Shown here: positions 6,691 to 10,618 of the stretch, piece by piece
Position numbering within the stretch: position 1 is the stretch's first letter
Layout: every line of letters starts with the position of its first letter
Assembly: GCA_934467435.1 (NCBI GenBank)
Contig: CAKSLR010000047.1
Coordinates: 1-10,618, forward strand
Direction of reading: 5' to 3'
Length of the DNA stretch: 10,618 nt
Source of the DNA: an uncultured Eubacteriales bacterium
GTDB taxonomy: Bacteria > Bacillota > Clostridia > Oscillospirales > CAG-272
Program-made: the position numbers and the translations under genes
The notes under the pieces: model-generated
What the model was told of the DNA's origin: nothing
What the model saw: only the letters and a program-made list of their open reading frames with translations
The model's database searches: none

Positions 6691-7333
6691 GGCCTGTTTC
6701 CTCCTCTAAAATGCTGTCCCGCGCGTTGGTCACGTGCAGAACGGTCATTGCCTCCGCGCGGTTCTGATCGCGGGCGGCAATCGCTTCATAAATTGCCACA
6801 TGTTCTTGTTGCGAAAGTGCGGCGCGGCTCTTGTGCGTGATCGATGCCTCACGGTATTTCATGGTCTTGCGGTGAAGTTCGCTCAGCACGCTGGAAAGAT
6901 GCACCGAGCCGGACGCCCGGTAAAGCAGGGCGTGAAAGCGACTGTCGGTTCCCCGGATGTTGGCGGCGTCTTCCCGCGTGCAGTAAAACTCCTGCAGGTC
7001 AAGGCACTCTTTCATTTCGCGCAGATCCTCCTCGCTTGCCGCACGGCAGGCAAGGCGTGCCGCCATGCCTTCAATGCGGATGCGCATTTCGTAGATGATC
7101 TGCATATCTTCTGCCGAGATGCCGACCACCCGTGCCCCGCGGGATGCCATCTCGACCAGATTCTCCTGCGCCAGACGGTAGATTGCCTCCCGCACCGGGG
7201 TGCGGCTGACCTGCAGCGCCTCCGAAAGCCCCAGTTCGGTCAGAATTTCTCCCCGTGCGTAAGTTCCCGTCAGAATATCGTTTTCCAGCCGATCAAAGAT
7301 CTGATCTGCCATGGAAAGACTTTTGTGTTCCAT
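6671..7333 (-). CDS. GntR-family regulator with FCD ligand-binding domain
   Basis: The 220-residue protein has a winged helix-turn-helix at residues about 8-72 (ILTELGLSEALQVSRTPVRE, then AIYRLAQENLVEMASRGARVV), typical of the FadR subfamily. A helical FCD domain (about 76-210) follows. Asp130, His134, His178 and His200 fit the D-x3-H...H...H metal site that in many FCD proteins helps bind carboxylic acids. Between citrate synthase-like and aconitase genes, an organic-acid ligand such as citrate is a reasonable guess but unproven. ATG at 7333 is preferred because AAAGGGAG lies just upstream. A GTG at 7354 overlaps the preceding stop codon but lacks a clear ribosome binding site; it would add seven residues. 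The 3' end overlaps acn by 20 bases. The regulator probably controls its own operon. Confidence 0.9.
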   Translation of the reverse strand: MEHKSLSMADQIFDRLENDILTGTYARGEILTELGLSEALQVSRTPVREAIYRLAQENLVEMASRGARVVGISAEDMQIIYEMRIRIEGMAARLACRAASEEDLREMKECLDLQEFYCTREDAANIRGTDSRFHALLYRASGSVHLSSVLSELHRKTMKYREASITHKSRAALSQQEHVAIYEAIAARDQNRAEAMTVLHVTNARDSILEEETGHGTEPC

Positions 7334-7350
7334 TCGGCTCCCTTTCTCCC

Positions 7351-8727
7351 TCACAGGCGGGCAAACCGCCCGCCCGAAAGTTCTTCGAGTTTTTCTTCCA
7401 GTTCGATGTTCGAGAGCGTGGCGACCCGCCCGCCCTCGTAGATTTCATCCACCCACGCTTTCATAGCGACGACAAGCGGATCTTTTTTGTCCACCTTCTC
7501 CCCGCCCGTCAGGTGATAGTTTTCGTTGATCCAGTAGGCAATGCCCGCCAGTCCCGAGGTTTTACCGATCATCACGCCGGCGGGGCGGTGGAGCAGCCGC
7601 TCGGTGTTGAAGATGTTGTAGATTTCTTCATCTTTCATCAGACCGTCCGCATGAATGCCCGCACGGGTCACGTTGAAGTTTCTGCCGACAAACGGGGTCA
7701 TGGGCGGAATCCGGTAGCCGATGCGCTCGCGGAAATAGTCGCCGATTTCGGTAATTACGGTCGGATCCATGCCGTCAAGCGACCCGCGCAGCGAGGCGTA
7801 TTCAAACACCATGGCTTCCAGCGGAATATTGCCGGTCCGTTCCCCGATGCCGAGCAGCGAACCGTTGACGGCGCTGGCACCGTAGAGCCAGGCGGTGGCG
7901 GCGTTGGCGACGGCTTTGTAAAAATCGTTGTGCCCGTGCCATTCGAGCATTTCGCTCGGCACATCCGAGTAATGCTGCAACCCGTAAATAATGCCCGGCA
8001 CGCTGCGGGGCAGCGCCACCTCGGTGTAGGGAACGCCGTAACCCATGGTGTCACAGGCGCGGATTTTGACGGGAATTCCCGCTTCCCGCGAGAGGGCGGA
8101 GAGTTCGTTGACAAACGGTACCACAAACCCGTAGAAATCCGCGCGGGTGATGTCCTCCAGGTGGCAGCGCGGCACCACCCCCTCTTCAAACGCCATGCGC
8201 ACGGTGGAAAGATACTGCTCCATCGCCTCACGCCGGGTCATTTTCATCTTCTTGAAGATGTGGTAGTCGCTGCACGAAACCAGAATGCCTGTTTCCCGGA
8301 TGCCGAGGTCGCGCACCAGTTGAAAATCTTCTTTGGTGGCGCGGATCCAAGTGGTGATTTCTGGAAAGCGGAGGTAAAGTTCTTTACACTTTTCAATGGC
8401 TTCACGGTCTTTTTTGCTGTAAACAAAAAATTCGGTCTGCCGGATGATGCCGAACGGACCGCCGAGGCGGCTCATCAGCCGGTAAAGGTCCACAATCTGT
8501 TCCACGGTGTAAGGTTCCACCGACTGCTGCCCGTCACGGAACGAGGTATCGGTAATCCAGATATCCTTCGGCATATTCATCGGCACGCGGCGGTGGTTGA
8601 AGGCGACTTTCGGAACGTCCTCATAATTATAAATATCCCGGTACAGGTTCGGGTCTTTTACATCCTGAAGAGAGTAATGGTAGTTCTTTTGCTCTAACAG
8701 GTTGGTCTTTTCCGAAAATTCCAGCAT
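7351..8727 (-). CDS. Probable Re-citrate synthase (isopropylmalate/homocitrate synthase superfamily)
   Basis: This 458-residue enzyme has the DRE-TIM metallolyase barrel: WITDTSFRDGQQ (57-68; Arg64, Asp65), the metal-binding HGHND (264-268), NGSLLGIGERTGN (288-300) and AGIHADGL (356-363). Such enzymes condense acetyl-CoA with a 2-oxo acid. It lacks the LeuA-type C-terminal regulatory domain, and HGHNDFYK departs from the HxHNDxG signature of true isopropylmalate synthases. In Clostridium kluyveri a protein of this superfamily was shown to be Re-citrate synthase. Here the gene opens an operon with aconitase and isocitrate dehydrogenase, and no leuB, leuC or leuD is present. Citrate formation from oxaloacetate is therefore the best reading; homocitrate or citramalate synthesis is less likely. 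Start: ATG at 8727, with AAGGA at 8736-8740 eight bases away. The longer open frame reaches past the promoter and is rejected. Database labels are often 2-isopropylmalate synthase. Confidence 0.8.
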   Translation of the reverse strand: MLEFSEKTNLLEQKNYHYSLQDVKDPNLYRDIYNYEDVPKVAFNHRRVPMNMPKDIWITDTSFRDGQQSVEPYTVEQIVDLYRLMSRLGGPFGIIRQTEFFVYSKKDREAIEKCKELYLRFPEITTWIRATKEDFQLVRDLGIRETGILVSCSDYHIFKKMKMTRREAMEQYLSTVRMAFEEGVVPRCHLEDITRADFYGFVVPFVNELSALSREAGIPVKIRACDTMGYGVPYTEVALPRSVPGIIYGLQHYSDVPSEMLEWHGHNDFYKAVANAATAWLYGASAVNGSLLGIGERTGNIPLEAMVFEYASLRGSLDGMDPTVITEIGDYFRERIGYRIPPMTPFVGRNFNVTRAGIHADGLMKDEEIYNIFNTERLLHRPAGVMIGKTSGLAGIAYWINENYHLTGGEKVDKKDPLVVAMKAWVDEIYEGGRVATLSNIELEEKLEELSGGRFARL

Positions 8728-8752
8728 AGCGGTATTCCTTGCCTTTCTGTAT

Positions 8753-8764
8753 TTGTGTGTACAA
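8753..8764. promoter_or_regulatory. Candidate operator on the operon's transcription start
   Basis: The minus strand reads TTGTACACACAA, an inverted repeat TTGT-N4-ACAA. It begins at the last base of the -10 box and covers the predicted start point. FCD-type GntR proteins often bind short TxGT...ACxA repeats, so this could be where the operon's own regulator blocks transcription. The repeat is only four bases per arm and may be chance. Confidence 0.4.
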
Positions 8765-8792
8765 TTATATAGGATGAAAGCCGATTTGTCAA
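8764..8792 (-). promoter_or_regulatory. Perfect consensus sigma-A promoter of the citrate operon
   Basis: On the minus strand TTGACA (8787-8792) and TATAAT (8764-8769) are exactly 17 bases apart, matching the full consensus. The leader to the ATG at 8727 is about 30 bases. A promoter this strong for a central-metabolism operon usually needs repression, which agrees with a regulator gene inside the operon. Confidence 0.9.
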
Positions 8793-8798
8793 GGGCGA

Positions 8799-8815
8799 TT
8801 TTGAAAAATTCAAAA
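8799..8815. repeat. 17-bp AT-rich palindrome upstream of the operon's -35 box
   Basis: TTTTGAATTTTTCAAAA on the minus strand is a perfect 7-bp inverted repeat with a 3-base spacer. It lies six bases upstream of the -35 box. It could be a regulator site or an AT-rich UP element for RNA polymerase. A second, imperfect repeat (AATTTGC-N9-GCAAAATT, 8834-8857) lies further upstream in the same AT-rich stretch. Confidence 0.45.
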
Positions 8816-8888
8816 ACAGCGATATTTGGATTGAATTTGCATAATATAAGCAAAATTGAGAGAGAAACATTTTGATTCGAACAAAACG

Positions 8889-8919
8889 AAAAAAACCGCC
8901 GCCCTGCCGGGCGGCGGTT
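8889..8919 (-). terminator. Intrinsic terminator of the glycoside-hydrolase-like gene
   Basis: An 11-bp GC-rich stem (8894-8904 with 8909-8919, loop TGCC) begins ten bases after the stop codon and is followed on the minus strand by a run of T (8889-8893 and the arm end). It separates the right-hand gene from the citrate operon promoter. The plus strand also has a long T run, so it would work in either direction. Confidence 0.9.
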
Positions 8920-8929
8920 CTTTTTTTGG

Positions 8930-10618
8930 TTACGGTTTTCCTTTTTCCAGTTGCCAGGTCTTTTTTTCGTAGTCCACCGTCACGCGGCTGCCGTCGGCAT
9001 AGGTGGTGCGGTACACGCCGGGGGCAATTTCCTCGTGATTCTCCATCAGTTCCCATTGCAGGTAGGAAAGGGCGTCGTATTCTTCGGCAAGCGTGCGGGA
9101 TGCCGCCACGAATTTTTTGTGCGTTTCCCGGTTTTCATACACATAGTCGATGTCGCCCATCCAGTTTTTTCGGTCGTCTGTCTCCTTCACAAAGCGGGAA
9201 TAGTAGTAGATTGCCGGGCGCCCGCCGTATTCGATCACCTTCAGGCGGTCATCGGGGTCGCGGCTGACTGCGGCGTTGACCGTGCGGCAGTAGGGGTTAT
9301 AGAGCAGAATGCCGTGATACACCATGGAAAAAAGCGGTACGTGGACGTCTAACCACCCTCCGTAAGAGGCGCCCTTTTCGGCAAAGGAAGCATAGAGAAC
9401 ATAATCGCAGCCCGCAAGGCAGTGGTCATAGCCGCCCTCCGACGCCGAACCGCCGAAGCGGTCGCGGGCAAGGGCAAGGGTGCGCGCCCAGGTCTCTGCC
9501 CCTTCCCGCCGGGTCAGGGGGTGCGCCTGGCTGTAGCAGGCGCGCGGCGGCACGGCGCTCATCACGTCAATATAGTGCAGCCCCGTAAACCCGAGCGCGC
9601 GTACGCGCGGCAGATTTTCTTCTGCCTGCCGCAGCCCGCAGGTCGGGCAGAGGCGGTAGGGTCTGCCGGCACTCCAGATGCCGTTCGGCGCCACATGGAT
9701 CCTGCCGTTTTCCTCCACGATCAGGTCATCCTCGGAAAAACAGTCGGCAATCCCGTAGGCACCGGTGCTGTTGGTGTGGCAGGAGATGAGGTAGCCGAGG
9801 TCTGCGGCATGGGCGGTCAGGCGGCGCAGCCCCTCTTCTCCCCCAAGGGATTCCTCCACCGGGAAAAGTTGCGGGTAGCGGCCGTCATGCCCCCGCATAT
9901 TCCAGCCCACGAGGCAGAACTCCGCCCGCACAATGCCCGCGGCATGGTATTCGTCCATCAGATTTTCCACCTCGGCAAAGGTGCAGGCAACGTGCATCGG
10001 CGGCTCGTTTTCGGGGGTCTGGTCGGGCACGGGACTGGGCACGGGCTTCCACCCCAGCCGCACGCGGACGTAAAGTGATCCCGCCGCACGGGTGAGCGTT
10101 TCGTTCTGTCGGGTTCGCAGGGTGCGGAAATGGCAGCGCGTGAGGCGGTAGGTGCGGTAACAGTGCGCCATTTCCACCCACCCTGCCGTGTCGGACAGGC
10201 GGGTCACCTCCACCGCAATCGGCTCCTCGGGCGCGCGCCCCTTCAGCCGGAAACGGGGGAAAAGCCGGTATTCGCCCCCCTTGACGCGCACAACGCGCGC
10301 CGATTCATAAGGGTTCCCCGTAACGATGGCAGCATAGGTGCCGCGTTTGGTTTTTGCGCCCAAGAGGGAGAGGGCAAGCGCATCGGTGGTCCATTCTCCG
10401 TCGGGGCGGTCGGTAAAACAGGTCAGCCCGCTGTCCGCCTCGCTTTGCGGTCCGCTGCCCTGTGCGATCAGGTAAAAACCGTCTTCTCCCGTATGTGCGG
10501 TGAAAAGTCCGGTATCAAAATCTAAGGAATCCACGGTCTCCCAGGCAAGCGGCTCTCCCACCGTCAGGCACGTGCAGCCGTCCTTTTCTTCTTCCGCAAT
10601 GCGGAAGGGGTGTTCTTT
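8930..10618 (-). CDS. Putative glycoside hydrolase, GH101-like/DUF5696-like, 5' part cut by window edge
   Basis: The frame is open to the right edge, so the 562 residues seen are the C-terminal part of a larger protein; the GTG at 10559-10561 is not taken as the start. Residues about 1-190 look like a beta-rich domain. From about 210 a barrel-like region follows: FCLVGWNMRGHDGRYPQLFP, GGEEGLRRL, GYLISCHTNSTG, LHYIDVMSAVPP and RFGGSASEGGYDH. Asp351 (codon 9566-9568) and Glu394 (codon 9437-9439) sit where GH101 and GH129 enzymes carry nucleophile and acid/base, so a retaining glycosidase is a fair inference. A short C-terminal beta segment (YRTTYADGSRVTVDY) resembles the end of such proteins. 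No signal peptide can be judged because the N terminus is missing. Substrate is unknown; mucin-type glycans would be expected only if it acts like GH101. The family is recognised by pattern, not by a search. Confidence 0.65.
   Translation of the reverse strand, partial: KEHPFRIAEEEKDGCTCLTVGEPLAWETVDSLDFDTGLFTAHTGEDGFYLIAQGSGPQSEADSGLTCFTDRPDGEWTTDALALSLLGAKTKRGTYAAIVTGNPYESARVVRVKGGEYRLFPRFRLKGRAPEEPIAVEVTRLSDTAGWVEMAHCYRTYRLTRCHFRTLRTRQNETLTRAAGSLYVRVRLGWKPVPSPVPDQTPENEPPMHVACTFAEVENLMDEYHAAGIVRAEFCLVGWNMRGHDGRYPQLFPVEESLGGEEGLRRLTAHAADLGYLISCHTNSTGAYGIADCFSEDDLIVEENGRIHVAPNGIWSAGRPYRLCPTCGLRQAEENLPRVRALGFTGLHYIDVMSAVPPRACYSQAHPLTRREGAETWARTLALARDRFGGSASEGGYDHCLAGCDYVLYASFAEKGASYGGWLDVHVPLFSMVYHGILLYNPYCRTVNAAVSRDPDDRLKVIEYGGRPAIYYYSRFVKETDDRKNWMGDIDYVYENRETHKKFVAASRTLAEEYDALSYLQWELMENHEEIAPGVYRTTYADGSRVTVDYEKKTWQLEKGKP

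Noticed and set aside
7255..8697. Long plus-strand open frame (480 codons) opposite the Re-citrate synthase-like gene
   Set aside because: It has no ribosome binding site or recognisable motifs, and the opposite strand encodes a well-conserved enzyme. High GC content removes stop codons from the antisense frame.
8728..8853. Longer start for the Re-citrate synthase-like protein at 8853
   Set aside because: The extra 42 codons cover the perfect promoter at 8764-8792, so they are not transcribed from it; AAGGA before the ATG at 8727 marks the better start.

Overview
The window looks like part of the chromosome of a fairly GC-rich Firmicute, most likely an anaerobic, gut-type member of the Clostridia. 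The grounds are strong GGAGG ribosome binding sites, sigma-A type promoters, a tRNA gene that encodes its own CCA end, a SleB-type cell-wall hydrolase joined to a copper-amine-oxidase-like N domain, and a citrate-forming enzyme of the isopropylmalate-synthase fold rather than an ordinary Si-citrate synthase. This placement is inferred from gene content; there is no rRNA or other marker here.

Left part (1-1711, minus strand): an oleate hydratase cut by the left edge, with its own promoter. Before it in transcription order come a TetR-family regulator with its own promoter and terminator, and a tRNA-Glu(CTC) gene with promoter and terminator. The TetR protein is a natural candidate to control the oleate hydratase.

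Middle part (1712-3552, plus strand): about 170 bases (1712-1880) without a convincing gene separate the tRNA promoter from a divergent promoter. That promoter drives a secreted SleB-family cell-wall hydrolase. It is followed by an adenine-PRTase-like phosphoribosyltransferase with its own near-consensus promoter. This gene ends against a terminator shared with the convergent operon.

Metabolic operon (3552-8792, minus strand): four tightly packed genes run from a consensus TTGACA-17-TATAAT promoter. In order they are a Re-citrate synthase-like enzyme, a GntR/FCD regulator, aconitase and NADP-type isocitrate dehydrogenase. Together they would carry oxaloacetate plus acetyl-CoA through citrate and isocitrate to 2-oxoglutarate, the oxidative half of an incomplete TCA cycle that supplies glutamate carbon and NADPH. 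The GntR protein probably regulates the operon; a TTGT-N4-ACAA inverted repeat lies on the predicted transcription start.

Right edge (8889-10618, minus strand): the C-terminal 562 residues of a large putative glycoside hydrolase (GH101-like/DUF5696-like), followed by its own terminator.

I see no CRISPR array, insertion sequence, prophage or recognisable defence system. The most interesting content is the compact citrate-to-2-oxoglutarate operon with its built-in regulator. It resembles clusters known in Clostridia and is not clearly a new system.
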